Below are positions 45,649-57,690 of a stretch of 64,000 bases of DNA, piece by piece. The stretch is from Chiua virens (lineage: Eukaryota > Basidiomycota > Agaricomycetes > Boletales > Boletaceae): the NCBI GenBank assembly GCA_019787685.1, contig JAHNUO010000063.1, positions 17,316 through 81,315 on the forward strand, given 5' to 3'. The position numbers were made by a program, and so were the translations under genes. The notes under the pieces were generated by a model, which did not search any database, was not told the origin of the DNA, and saw only the letters and a list, made by a program, of their open reading frames with translations. Each line of letters opens with the position of its first letter. Position 1 is the stretch's first letter.

Positions 45649-48347
45649 ATTGCAATGCATAAAAGGGCACTAAGGAGCAGTCAGTGGACTCGGATACGAT
45701 CTGGTAACTGAATGGACATGCCTAATTTGTTCTCAACACGGAAGTGCTTGGTGGAAATCTTGTCGTTTGCTGGGCTTGCGAAGACTGCAGCCTCAGGGTC
45801 CTTGATTAGGACCGTCATCTCAACGCGCGGTGGGCATCACCAAATTTGCCAAGTGACGATAATAGACAAATATAATCATTGTCTACATAGCAACGCTGGA
45901 CGTTCGCCAGCGGGAATATATTTTTTCGCAGCAGGAGTACACGAGGTGAGCCCTTGTGAGGGCCGGGGATGATGACTATGAATTTTTGGGATCCCCTGAT
46001 ACAGGTTGACATTTTGGCAGCACCGCCATGCAAAGGGGTCAATTGGTCGCAGCTTGCGACCCCTTCAAATAACCAATCTGCCGCTGAGAGAGAGTCGAGT
46101 CACGTGGCCCAGCACACGTGCAGCATGACTTGCCCTGTATACTGCAGTACCAGCGGCAGTGGTTACCACGCACCGCGCAGTTTGATCGACTCGGACTTGG
46201 TTACACTTACACCTGACAGAAGGCCTCAAGGTCTCATATATCTCAAATGCAGAGCCCCATCTTGGATGAGGCTTTTAACTCAGACTCTGTCAGAGAACAC
46301 GCTAAACCCGATGGTATGGATGAAACCCAAGTAACCACATCTGACTCTGAGTCTTTCTTGAAAGACTCGTCCAGAAAATTGGACTTTGATTTGATTTTTC
46401 AAGTTCGTCTCGCGTTTGCAGAGCAACACTGCAAAAGTCACAGTAAGTTTCACTTTCCCTGGATCCTTTTTTTTGGGAAGGAAACATACCTCTTAGGCAT
46501 GCCCCTGGATGACAGTGACAACCTGAGTAATGATGGGGATTCCTCGTGCCAAAGCACATCCTCGGCCGTTCCTACACGGGCAAACTCAATGTCCCCAAAG
46601 CCTGCAGAGTGCACTCCTACTGGGCACATGCGTAGCTCAACATTCGGTAATCATCATTGGACCACGATCCACGAGAACACGACGCTGGCTGTAGTCTGTG
46701 GTCCTCTTGGGATTCAGTACACACTACTAACATTATGGATGTTTGCAGGAGGTCACCTCACCCATACAATCACACAAACCGCTCTCGTCTGATGAACTGG
46801 ACTCGGACTTTTCAAACGCCACCAAGCCTACCTCGCTGCTGCAAACTTTATCCTCCCCTTCAGATCTCACGCCAGAATATCCTGCATCCATCACTCGGGC
46901 AGTAAATTTCCTCAGCACGGTTGATGAGTTAGTCTGGCGGCGAACCTTAGCCCCATCTAGCGCTCAAAAGTTATCGCCGGTATCTTCGGAGGAAAATATA
47001 GCTGCTCTTGTGACTCATCTTGAGCTGTGGGCATGTACAGCCCAGGGATCCTCAAGGACTTGAAGCCTGCTCTCGCAAAGTATGCTGGACTGTTCACGCC
47101 ATTCCTTATTCTTACTGTGAAATTATTCTGTCAGAGCAATGAACTTTATCCATTCAACCTATCTTGATACTCCTTTTCCTGAGAAAAAAGTTCAGGTAAT
47201 GGTAATCTGAATACGCATTTTTAAAGAGGGTGGTGGCTCCGCTCGGAGGGCTGTTTGAATACCAGTAAGCATCTAGATGATGCTAGCCCTTGCATTCGCC
47301 GTCATCTCGGCACGTTCGCTCATGTCGATGAGCGATGCGGCCGCGGAGAGCACTGTCTCGAACCCACACGCGGTGAGCTCTTTGTCCGCTACATGAATCT
47401 CCAGCTCCACATGCGCATCCTCTATGTAGTCGTCAATGTGCGCTAGGGTCATCTTGAGATATTGGCATAACTTAATTTGGCTATCCGACAACGCTGTGAA
47501 TGAGGCCAGGGTGTGACGAAGTTCTTTGAGCGCAATTGAACAGTCATGAAAGGCGCATTGAAAAGTATCGCAAAGACGTCGCGTACTCCCGAGTTCAGAA
47601 AGCAGTGTAGAAAGGGGATTGGGCAGGAAGATGGATCTGGTAGAACACGAGATGGGGTGGACCCTAATGTCAAAAGCGCAGGCACGTCCTCGGCAAGAAC
47701 TTCTGGTCTCCACTTCGCTGGTGACATAGACATATCTGCTGTCGGAGACTCTTCTGTGCGGGAGGGGTGGACTCAAGATCCTAAGTGGAGGTTGGCAATG
47801 GCAACTGGGAACGCACAGAAGACAAGCGATATTCCTCATGAGATAGTAATGAAGCTGGTAATGGGGGGTCGAGATCCTGGGTGGAGGCTGGCGACGGCAA
47901 CTGGCCTGGCTGAGCTTCCTCCAACCTGCCGCGCTCAGCCCTGGAGTCATCGTACAGAGTTGTCGAGATGGGAGAAATACATGTTAGGGAATCCTTGTTT
48001 CATAAGTGTCAGTTTCTACCGCCAAGGAGTGTGTGAAAGTTTGAGCTCAATGTTTCTCTCACTGGTGAGAGAAACATCGAACCCAGGCTGGGACGTGGGA
48101 AACTTAAACCGACTCTTTCCATACAGTCTAGGCTACCTACAATGTAATAAATATACTTTATCCTAGCCATAACCTTGCCCTTGTGAGACATGATTGGTTG
48201 GATGAGCATCTCTTCTTCAGGGTGACACATCACATCCATGTTTCAATATCTATAATCCAGAAAACAAAAAAGCTGTGCACGTTTGTCCGTTCGTGAGATT
48301 CTGTTGGAGAATGCTACTCACGTTGTCATATCGACCCAATGTGATCA
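45649..48347. other. Region with fragmentary coding-like frames, no firm gene
   Basis: Plus-strand frames 46247-46792 and 46743-47063 (Ser-rich, with Leu-Ser-Thr-Val-Asp-Glu-Leu-Val-Trp) and the minus-strand stretch 47273 to about 47645 (helical, with Cys-Gly-Phe-Glu-Thr-Val-Leu) look partly coding. They cannot be assembled or assigned. They are probably further relics like those on either side. A foldback repeat lies at 46016-46082. Confidence 0.35.
46016..46082 (+). repeat. 67-bp foldback repeat, copy A
   Basis: Starts GGCAGCACC and ends CCAATCTGCC. The centre has AAGGGGTC and GACCCCTT arms around a GGTCGCAGCTTGCGACC hairpin. It is the same length as copy B (59930-59996) and nearly identical to it. 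Confidence 0.88.
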
Positions 48348-50022
48348 TCATATCCACCCAATGAAAAGCATGGGCCCTAATCGTCTGACGAGAATACGCG
48401 CGTTTGTTCTTATGCATGCTTCTGGGTCACTCTGAAGGTGTTCAATATGCCACAGAAGGTCGTTGTTGAGAATGCGATCGCTAAGCTGCACTCACCATGT
48501 TTGAGAAGCATCGTAGAGAAAGAAGAAGAGACATACCTTTGGGGAAAGAAGAATGATCGCGCGAATTGCTGCTTCGCGGATGACAGGAACCGTGTCCGTA
48601 AAGCCAGATTGCTCGTCCGTCCCGATCAGGATAATACAGCCAGAAATAAAAGGAGGATAACACATACGAGATTGGGCCAGATCTTCTCTGCGACACCTTT
48701 TTTGCCGAGTCTGTCCACACGTTTGGCGAGGTTATCAAGGAGTACCTCGATTGGGGCTTGCAAAGAGTCTGGTGAGAGGAGCAAGAATTATGTTCATGTG
48801 CTCTTCGGGCGATACATTCTTGCCGAACTGTAGAATCAAAGGAACGATGGTAACTGCAGATGCGCCTCTGTACCTGAGTGCAGTCACGAGGGAAGGGAGA
48901 ATGCGGAAGGATGCAAATTCAGGAGGGAATGAGGAACCAGATTCTTTCAACACACTTCATCCGTATCGCATTTAGTTCATAAGCTCACCACGAGAAATCA
49001 ATTGTACTAATTGATTATCAGAAACATCCTGAACCGTCGCCAGCCGTCTCCGCCATTCCGCCGTCCAAGAATGTTTTCAGCGTCATACGGCCCTTCGGAT
49101 TCGAGTTGAGAAGTCTCTTGAATGATGGAAATATGGAAGGTGGGATAGAATTGCGAGACGAAGGCTGAGGTGGTGGATGTGGTGGCTCCGCGGTCTCCAG
49201 TGGGGGATGTGTAGGGTTGAAGACAGAGTGTAGAAGGAGGCCAAGTGGATAGCCGTCCACGGCAGACACTGGACTACTCGACGCACCATTAATGTGGGGT
49301 TCAGCGAGCACACTGAACTGACTCACTCCTTGAACGCGGACCAGCCGCTCTTCTTGACCTCCGGCGGCGTGAAGCTCATCAATCCCGGAAGCAATCCACC
49401 CATCGTCTAGAGTGAACTACGTTAATGAAGGTGAGCATGCCTTGACTAACACGAACTTACATAGAGCACCGGGTTGTTGTCTTTGGGGTTGCTCAAGACT
49501 TCAAAACCACCCAACCTCCACTCTCCGGACGGTGATATGAAGAATGCGTTTGGCCTGACGCTGCCGTGGGTCATTGATGAACGTGAGGGTGACCTATGTA
49601 GAACCATGTATATCGTAACAGTAGTATAGCATTGTAGAAGACGTACCGATATTCGATGCAACCCCCAGTCGTGTTATTCCTGCTGGCTCTTGGATGCCCA
49701 TGCCTGCAACATGGCTGATAGCGGTCGGACGCGTTCCGTCACGATGAAAATTGCAGTTTCTGATTTGACGACATCCATGAATTTGAGCACATCAGGATGC
49801 CAAAAACTGAAACATGGCTACCATCGTCCTATGTGCTGGTGAGGTTAGCCTGTATCAGAGTTGGAATGTGTGTGACTGTACATGTTTCGTGGCATCGTCC
49901 AAGACCCAAAGTGTTTCGCAGGAGGGGACCTTTGGACCGAGGGTGAATGGTAAGTTGATACCAGATTTTTGGACGACTCGGGTTAATACAGCTGCTGAAC
50001 CGAAATTGCGTAGGTAGTCCAT
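48348..50022 (-). pseudogene. SCY1-like pseudokinase, internally deleted and interrupted
   Basis: The ATG at 50022 starts Met-Asp-Tyr-Leu-Arg-Asn-Phe-Gly-Ser-Ala and continues through Leu-Pro-Phe-Thr-Leu-Gly-Pro-Lys-Val, as in SCY1/CEX1 proteins of tRNA export and COPI traffic. Then His-Pro-Asp-Val-Leu-Lys-Phe, His-Gly-Ser-Val-Arg, Ser-Pro-Ser-Gly-Glu-Trp, Ser-Ser-Pro-Val-Ser-Ala-Val-Asp-Gly-Tyr and the first HEAT repeats (Ser-Phe-Pro-Pro-Glu-Phe-Ala-Ser-Phe-Arg, Thr-Asp-Thr-Val-Pro-Val-Ile-Arg-Glu-Ala) follow in order. About 30 residues between the second strand and the His-Pro-Asp block are missing. A TAA at 49674-49676 breaks the frame and the gene ends at a TGA (48348-48350) inside the HEAT region. 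It cannot be a full protein. Confidence 0.8.
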
Positions 50023-50301
50023 ACCAAGTGCCACAAACTAAACGTCGAAGCTCTTGCTGTGGGCAGTGGCACTGCTACACGCCCAAATTAGGTTTACCCT
50101 AAGTGAACAATTGACGGAATTTGTTAACAAAATAATACGTAGATAATATGTAAAGATAGGTATAATATGCCTGGATCAATGTAATCACTGTCTGCGGTGT
50201 GGTAAAATGACATATGTGTGACAAAAACGACCGGGGCTGTTCAAAAAAGGGAGAGGATCAACACCGGAACATCAACGGTGATTGAAGCAGAGCGGGCATA
50301 C

Positions 50302-52000
50302 CATGCATGTCGGCCATGCCCAAATGCCAAGTATTCCAGAGATGTGGTGACAAATTGATGCTTTACGCCTTCCCCATCCTCTTCGCGCATGTTTGCGAAC
50401 CAGAATGGATCAAACTTGTATGGGTTACCGTACAATGTGTCATCATAATGCAATGCAACGAGACCTGCATGGACCCTTGTGCCTTTTGGGATTACCCTCC
50501 CGTCAGACAGCACAAAGTCCTCGATGGCCTTGCGTGCCAAGCCCACCGAAGGATAGAATTAAATGTGAATCGGAAGGACCTTGAATGAAATAAGAAGAAT
50601 GTCTCACAAACGTTGATAGACTCCACACGCATTGTCTCCTTAAAGAAACTGTCTATTTTGCGCATCTTTCCCAAGGACATTCTCGACCATTCCTCTTTTC
50701 TCGAGGATAGTCTCAATTTCTTCACGGAGAGGCCGTGCGTACTGAGGATCCGCCACTAGATTGTACAACGCGAGTGTAAAAACCTGGGATGCAGTATGAC
50801 CAAGAGACTAAACAGGTTCGCAAAGTCTGACATACGTTGGATGTCGTCTGTATAATGCGGTGAGTAAGACGATCGTTGCAAACACAAACAACAGGATACG
50901 CACATGGATGGCAGCAAAATTGGTCACCAATGAACGAAGAGCTAGAGAGAGTTCTCAGCGGACTCGAAGAGATACGAGCACTGAGGAAAGAGTTGGTTGG
51001 GACGCGTCTCCCTTAACTACAAGATTACATAAGTGCAAACTGCAAGAAGCAATGAGCTTTGCATAACGGATGAGCAGCGGAGTGAATATCAAAATGGAAA
51101 TATAGCTAACAACCAATACGTAGTCCGTTAATATCTCCACACTGATGTCTGACCCAGCTTCATCCATCAACCAAGATAAATGATCATTCTACAATGAGGC
51201 ACACGAATGGGTTTTTCGGTCCAATCACTTCCATACTCATTCAAGTACTTGCGCCGTTCCTTGACAATCGGACGAAGATGCGCCGCGCCTTCGGGACATT
51301 CATTATGAAACGGGCAGCTAGGCTGTCAAAAGATTGAGAGAGCCCCGTGGACACAAAACCATCAAGGACGCACGGTTTCAAGAACTCGGGGAGGAAGCCA
51401 ATTGCGAGTGAGCCCGTAATGACATCAACGGTATGTTGGACGTTAAGATCGATGAAATCAGGGTTATGGCCTACAACGAGAGGTCAAAAACGCAAGAAGA
51501 CCGTGGAATTCTCACAAACTTGCAGACCAACGAATATCCTATTAGTGGCCCTGGACATCATCTGCTGGCCAGTGTCCAATGCCGGTACCGCTTTCCATTC
51601 TGTGTTATAGGGTATGAACGAATTGTCCCTTTTGAGAAAAAGAAATGTGTCACCGTTATCTTTCAGATCCAGAATCTCATTGATTGCGATGAAAATTTCT
51701 TCACGTAAAGTAGAATAGAAGGTCCCAACATTCAGAGTGAGGTGTGCGCGCACCACATTGACGTGGAACAGATTGCGTTGAGTCTCAATGCCCAATGTGA
51801 AGTTGGATTCAAAATCCTGTCCAAGAGCGCCTCAGGAACAAGTGACACGAACAGAAAGTAATGTGTCTCACTTCCACGGCGGCCTCCACGAAAGAAAGTT
51901 CCTCGTCACGTGCACTTCGCACTTCTTCTACATATGCGCGGTTGGTCACAACGACGATCCAGTGGTAGAGCGTCGCTATCTTGAATGGAGCACCCTTGTA
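50302..52000 (-). pseudogene. Cytochrome P450 fragment, missing both ends
   Basis: Exonic pieces on the minus strand include Tyr-Lys-Gly-Ala-Pro-Phe-Lys-Ile-Ala at 52000, a long helical part (51795-51484) and the I-helix neighbourhood. The K-helix follows as Phe-Phe-Lys-Glu-Thr-Met-Arg. Next come Asp-Gly-Arg-Val-Ile-Pro-Lys-Gly-Thr, the PERF-like Phe-Asp-Pro-Phe-Trp-Phe-Ala and Phe-Gly-His-Gly-Arg-His-Ala. The exon stops on TG of the haem-ligand Cys codon at a genuine GT donor (50301-50296), but no downstream exon with the rest of the Cys loop is present. The N-terminal membrane anchor is absent. It resembles the large Agaricomycete monooxygenase families of secondary or xenobiotic metabolism. 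Without the Cys loop it cannot bind haem. Confidence 0.8.
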
Positions 52001-52117
52001 CTGCAAATTTCAAAAGTTTGCAAATACACCAACTTGTGTAAAAAGGCATACGAGGTTCGTCGTCGTTCATAATCTCTTCTAGATTCGACCGCTCAGTCAG
52101 CTATCTCACCTTATCAG

Positions 52118-55100
52118 GAAGTGAAACTGCTGCTGAAGATGCCGTCAACGACCAGACTGCACATGAGAAGCAAGCCGTCGGGCTCGAAGAACGGCGCAAG
52201 CATGCTAATACTAAGGCAAAGAAGCCGAAGAAGACGCTGCAGGAGGTTCACATCTCTTTTGTTGTTGCATATCATCCTCTGATGTAGTCCGACTCCGTCC
52301 ACAGGATGAACAGGCGAAGGCCATGGCTGAACGCACGATCGAAGAGAGCACAGCCAAAATTGCGCGCAAACGTGCAGAGATCAAGGAACATGAGGCGCAG
52401 CTCAAGAAGGAAGAGGACGTCCTTGAAAATATTCGGGATAGCTTGGAAGGTATGTTATTATGTGCGTATCCCCTCTGGCCTGATGAACACTGCACTTGCA
52501 ACAGACAAGACGCAAGTATTCCACGACCAGATTGAGATCAAGCAGAAAGACCTTCAGCCGTGGACTACGAAGATCAATAAGAGACGAGCGAGAAGGATGC
52601 ATTGGCGAAGAAAGCTCCCGGTGTCAAGGACACGGTCAAGAATTCTCAAGAAGATCTTGAGCAACAACAGGCATCACAACAGGCCAAGGTTAGTCTCTCT
52701 TACGATCGAGAAATTAACTCGAGAATGATTTTGCGTTGTAGCTCGAAAAGTTAAACAGCCTGAAAGCCACAAACGCAACTTTGCAGAAGGAACTGCAGGC
52801 TTACCAGAAGAACTTCCATGTACGGGCTCGTAACCTACACGACACGCCATCACTCACTCATGACTGTTCGTGTTTGCAGGCTACTCAGGCACAAATGCAA
52901 GAATTGCGGGGCAAATTGTCCTCTCTTTGACAGAGAACCGAGGAAGCCAAGGCATCTCAAGCGGCCAGTACATTGCAAAACAAGGTTCTTGATTCCCTCA
53001 CCCGTCTCAAGCAGACCGGGTGCATCGACGGTTTCCACGTACGTACTTTCTGTTCCTTACCTTTCAGATATGCAGAATCAGGCTTCCTGTAGGGTCGCCT
53101 AGGCACTCTCGGTACGATTCCTGACAAGTACGACGTCGCGATCTCTACTGCTTGTGGTGCACTCCACAATATGGTCGTCGACACCGTGGCTCAGGACAAG
53201 CCTGCATCGACTTTCTCCGGTCGCAAAACGTCGGTCGCGCTTCCTTCATGGTCCTCGAGAAGCTTCCCTCCGACCGCATTCACGAACGTATCCAGACGCC
53301 CGAAAATGTCCCGCGGCTATATGACCTCATCAAGCCTAAAGATCCCAAGTTCTTACCCGCGTTTAACAAGGCTGTTGGGAACACGCTCGTCGCAGACGAT
53401 CTAGAGCAGGCTAACCGGATTGTGTTCGGTGGTTCGAGGCGGTGGCATGTCGTTACACTCGCAGGCCAGCTGATCGATGCGTCGGGTACCCATGTCGCAC
53501 GGTGGGAACCATGTTGCGCGCGGGGTGATGAGTTCCAGGTTGGCAGTGGATGTGGCCAGGCCAGAGGTGCTGAGACAGTTTGAACAAGAAAGTGACACTG
53601 CAGCAAGGGAGCTTGAAGAAGCGATCAGAGCGCTTAGAGCATTGGAGGGCGAGGGCAAGTGGTTGGCACTCTCAGGACCACGGCTAGACATGGACGTGAA
53701 GAAGCTGACGATGGCAGTGAATAACGGACGGAAGCGACTCGAGGAGGCAGAGAGGCGGGTGCATGACCTCAGGTGCGTATATCTCTCATCGCTTGACATG
53801 CTTTTTCTTGTTTCTGTTGGCATTGGACCAGAGCGCTCATTGGTTTACCATATTGGGGCGCAGAGCAAGCCAGATGCTCGGGACATGGCATGAATCGAGG
53901 CCCTCGAAGGGGAGATTGCGTCCGCGACAGCCGAGCTAGAGGAACTCCAGGCAAAATCGAGCAAAATCGAGGACGCGATCAAGGAGCTCGAGAAGAAGAT
54001 CCTCGATATTGGTGGATCGCGACTGCTCAAACAACGTTCCACAGTCGACGGTATCAAGCTACACATCAACCTCGCCAACGACGAGATCACGAAGGCAGAG
54101 GTGGGCGAGTACTTGGAGAAGCTCAAGGTCAAGGTGGAAGGTGCGCAGATGGCAGCGGAGCATTCAAGGGACGACTTAGACGCACTCAAGACGCAGCTGG
54201 AGGAGAAGCGGGAAGAGATACAAGAGTTCAGAAAAGAGGTATGTATGATTTAAATATCGCGCACGAACGTTCTGATGTCTCGGTTAGATGGAGTTGACGC
54301 AGAAGCTAAACGATGTGAAAAAGGAGGCCAATGAGAACGAGGATGCGCTGCAGCACTGGCAACTGGAGCACGATAAGCTGAGGCTAGAGGAGATCGAGTG
54401 TGTTTCCCTGGAGTTTTGTGAGCACTTGACTGATACAGGAATGTAGCGACGACGACGAGGAGGCAGAGGCAGCACCAGTAGATGGTGAGCCCTCTGAACC
54501 GCAGGTCAAACGGGAATCAGGAGACCCGCCACCTAAGAAACCATCAAAACGTGAATCCGCAAACGAGTTGCACATCTACAGCATCGACGAACTCCGAGTA
54601 TCTGGACGGTGAGCAGCTCGTCCTCGCTGCCGCAATTCCGTCCTGACCTCCACGCGATAGAAAAACTGAGCAGCGCCAAGCCTGACTTGACCGTACTCGA
54701 GGATTAGAAGAAGCGCGAGGAAGAGTTCCTCCGTCGTGCTAAAGACCTCGATCAGATCACTGATGCGTGCGACGCACAGAAACAAAAGTATGATAATCTC
54801 AGGAAACAGCATTTGGACGAGTTCATGGCTGGCTTTAATATGATCTCTTTGAAACTCAAGGAGATGTATCAGGTTCGTGTTTCGATTCGTTCCTGAAGCA
54901 CGCGGGTGCGACTCTACTTTCGGATAGATGTTCACCCTTGGAGGGAATGCGGAACTGGAGCTGGTAGACAGCATGGATCCGTTTTCGGAAGGGATCATCT
55001 TCAGCGTGATGCCACTCAAGAAGAGCTGGAAAAATAACTCTAATCTCTCCGGTGGTGAAAAGGTAGGTTACATCCAGTCTCGTGCTGTCAAAAACTCATG

Positions 55101-55134
55101 TATCCGTAGACACTTAGTTCTCTGAAGCACCATG
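52118..55134 (+). pseudogene. SMC4: Condensin subunit Smc4 fragment (coiled coil, hinge and part of the C-lobe)
   Basis: It begins at a splice acceptor (TTATCAG, 52111-52117). The order is coiled-coil exons (Ala-Glu-Arg-Thr-Ile-Glu-Glu-Ser-Thr), then the hinge (Thr-Ile-Pro-Asp-Lys-Tyr-Asp-Val-Ala-Ile-Ser-Thr-Ala). A second coiled coil with Gly-Gly-Ser-Arg-Leu-Leu-Lys-Gln follows. The C-lobe reads Asn-Ala-Glu-Leu-Glu-Leu-Val-Asp-Ser-Met-Asp-Pro-Phe and the ABC signature Leu-Ser-Gly-Gly-Glu-Lys. It breaks off five residues later at 55134, before Walker B. The N-terminal Walker A lobe is missing. There is a TGA at 53891-53893 (CGA to TGA), a TAG at 54705-54707 and an apparent deletion in coiled coil 2. 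Introns are retained. The functional condensin gene must be elsewhere. Confidence 0.88.
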
Positions 55135-55258
55135 GTTGTGCACGCATAAAGGTACCGACGGTCCACCCTGCTGTCTGTAGCCAACTCCTCTGTACTTTAG
55201 GTCCTGTCCGGTATGTCATCGAGTTCAAAAAATTTGAACCAGCTAAGTTTTTCTGGTC

Positions 55259-55332
55259 GGCAGATTAGTCATTCAAAGGGGTCGCGACTCGCAAGCCGCG
55301 ACCAATTGACCCCTTCGCATCGCGGTGCTGCC
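55259..55332 (-). repeat. Foldback repeat, copy C (reverse orientation)
   Basis: Starts GGCAGATTAGTC and ends GGTGCTGCC, 74 bp, the reverse complement of copies A and B with a few extra bases in the central hairpin. A partial second end (GACCCCTTCGCATGGCAGTG...) follows at about 55357-55382. Confidence 0.8.
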
Positions 55333-55394
55333 CCTTGTCACTCGTGCGGACGCGGTAGACCCCTTCGCATGGCAGTGCTGCCCTGGTTACCTGG

Positions 55395-57690
55395 ACTAGT
55401 CAACACCGGTGACCTTCTCTCCTGTATCCACCTCCCGGTCTGCCACCGTCTAACCTCTGACGACACCATCCTTGCTGTCCTTAAAACCCGCTTTCGCTCA
55501 GATTTACCTTACTCGAAAATAGGCACAACTCATCTACTCGTCGTCAACCCATACAAAACCTTCGCAAATATCAATGACGCCAGCGACAGAGCATGAAGAA
55601 CGGTCGCCATAAAGACACCAGTCTTCACGTTACCAGCTCAAGCCTCCTCCAACCTCGTCCCTATGAACTCACCGTGCAGATTTGCCTCCTTATGCCTCAC
55701 AAGAGACAGTCCCGCTCTGTCATTCTTTCATCACTGCGCCTTCCTTCCTTCCTTCACATTCATGTCAGTGGAATCACCGGCTCTGGAAAAACATCCACTC
55801 TACGCCTCCTCGTAGACCAGGTTCTATGGCTCTCTCCCATTCGAAGAAAGAGCTTCGCATGGCTAGCCAAGTCAAAGCCCTTCACACCCTGCTTGATGCG
55901 TTTGGAAACGCAAAGTTCATCTTAAATCCAAACGTATCACGGCACAGCTGTTATCTCGAGCTTCATTTCAACGAGCGTGGTCGCATCAAATCGGCTAAAG
56001 TTCTCGCGTTTGCGTTGGACAAGTCTAGACTCACTCGCCTCTCCCATGAGGAACGCACGTATCATATATCTTACCAATTCTTGGCTGGTGCGGCACCGCA
56101 GGAGTGTGATTACTTCCACCTCGAGTACCCCTCCGAATATGCCCAGAGTCTTGGCCTCATCTAGTTGTTACCGTTTGCCCAGCGGACCTTTCAGCCATGA
56201 CCTTATCGCCCTGGAGGAGGTGCGAGTTGCAATGCGCACACTCAGTTTCAAGCCAAAACACCTGTCCTCCATCTTTACCATCCTCGTTGCTATTCTCCTC
56301 TTGAGCAACATTCAGTTCGCAGAGGTGGCGCCGGGGATGTTTCCGCCCCCGTCTCAAACTTTCCTGTCCTCGAACGTGTCGCCCGTTTCCTTGGTGTTGC
56401 CCCGCATGGCTTTGCGCAGGCCTTGACGAACAAGACGAACAATGTTGCAAGGAGGTGTATACTGTCCTTCTCAGCGTCGAGCAGAGTGCGGTCCAACATG
56501 GTGCTCTTATGCGCGCCTCTACGCCATTCTTTTCGCGTATGTTGTCGAGACGGCAAACCGCAAGGTTGTTCCCCCAAATCGTGGCGTTCTTTCCCACCAT
56601 CCAGTTCATTGCCTTCGATTCCCCCGGTTTCCAGACACGTGGTCCCGTGGGTACCGGCTCAACGATGTTTGCAGGAACTGCTCCCCTCATCTCCGTCCTG
56701 AGCCTTTGAAAGCGGGTTTGATGAGTTTTGCACCAACTTTGCAGACAAGTTGGTGCAATCCTACGTCTTATCCCCCAAATTCGAGGACATCGGTGGCTAT
56801 AATGGCCACATTGTTGGTGATGGGGATATCCCTTCCAACGATTGCCATCGTAGGTGACTCGGCTTTGCGTTGAGCTCTTCCATGGCTCCAGCTTAGTGAA
56901 TGTGCGACACACAAGCCTGGCGGTATCCTCGGCATCTTGAGCAAAGCATCCTTGCCATGCAGGCCAGGAAATGGAGGCAAGAGGCGGAGGAACTTCATCA
57001 AGACCTCGGTCCAGATACGGCGTTCATCCATCCTTTGTGGCAAGCCCTAGTCAAGTCAGCGAGGACGGCATGACCTATTCGGTATCAACTACCATGCGGG
57101 AGGTTGCACGTACGACATTTCGTCCTTTATCGAGAAAGGTGATATTCTTGACTCGGCCTTCGTAACCTCAACCGCGTAACTCCTCGATCCTTTCGTAGTG
57201 AAGTTGGTCTCTGGTCCTTTCCTTGTCGCTGAGAAGCATCTGAAGGACGAAACGACCATTGTTCAAGCTCAAGTGTCGTCACGCCCGCTTCGTCGTTGAC
57301 AACCCATCGTGTCGCCGGATGGCTCGGCACCTACGTCCAACGATGAATATCCTCCCCCCTAGACTCACCAAGATATACTCCATCTCCACACAACTCAATT
57401 ACACCCTCTCCGAGATTTTTATTTCACTTAACCGACACGACTACGCACCATCTCCTGTATCCGTCCCAACGATTTCAACTTGCCCCACGCATTTGACAAA
57501 CGTCGTGTCAAGGCCCAGATAAAGTCACTTCTGATCCCTGAAACTGCCGTGCATCGCGGTGTAGAATTTGTCGCTGACTTGGAGTGGAGTGCCGTTTTGC
57601 GAACAGCACGTACCAACGATGCGTAGTTCGGATGCGGAACGTATCTGGCAATGCACAGCTTCGAATGGATGGAAGGAGGGTGCACCCCAT
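55395..57690 (+). pseudogene. Myosin-motor domain of a class V-type chitin synthase, without the catalytic part
   Basis: Broken frames encode, in order, Phe-Arg-Ser-Asp-Leu-Pro-Tyr-Ser-Lys-Ile-Gly and Val-Asn-Pro-Tyr-Lys-Thr. A P-loop Gly-Ile-Thr-Gly-Ser-Gly-Lys-Thr (about 55775) follows. Next are Leu-Asp-Ala-Phe-Gly-Asn-Ala-Lys (switch I region), Tyr-Gln-Phe-Leu-Ala-Gly-Ala, Phe-Asp-Ser-Pro-Gly-Phe-Gln-Thr-Arg-Gly (switch II-like) and Lys-Ala-Gln-Ile-Lys-Ser-Leu. The last piece is Cys-Thr-Ala-Ser-Asn-Gly-Trp-Lys-Glu-Gly (57650-57684). This is the N-terminal myosin-motor-like domain of fungal chitin synthases that deliver wall material at hyphal tips. Frames change several times with multiple stops. 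The membrane and glycosyltransferase parts are wholly absent: homology switches to an alpha/beta hydrolase at about 57690. Confidence 0.82.

Noticed and set aside
52052..52070. Tiny 5' exon of the P450 starting at an ATG (52070)
   Set aside because: Its phase does not fit the next exon; the Met-Asn-Asp-Asp-Glu start would shift the conserved frame.
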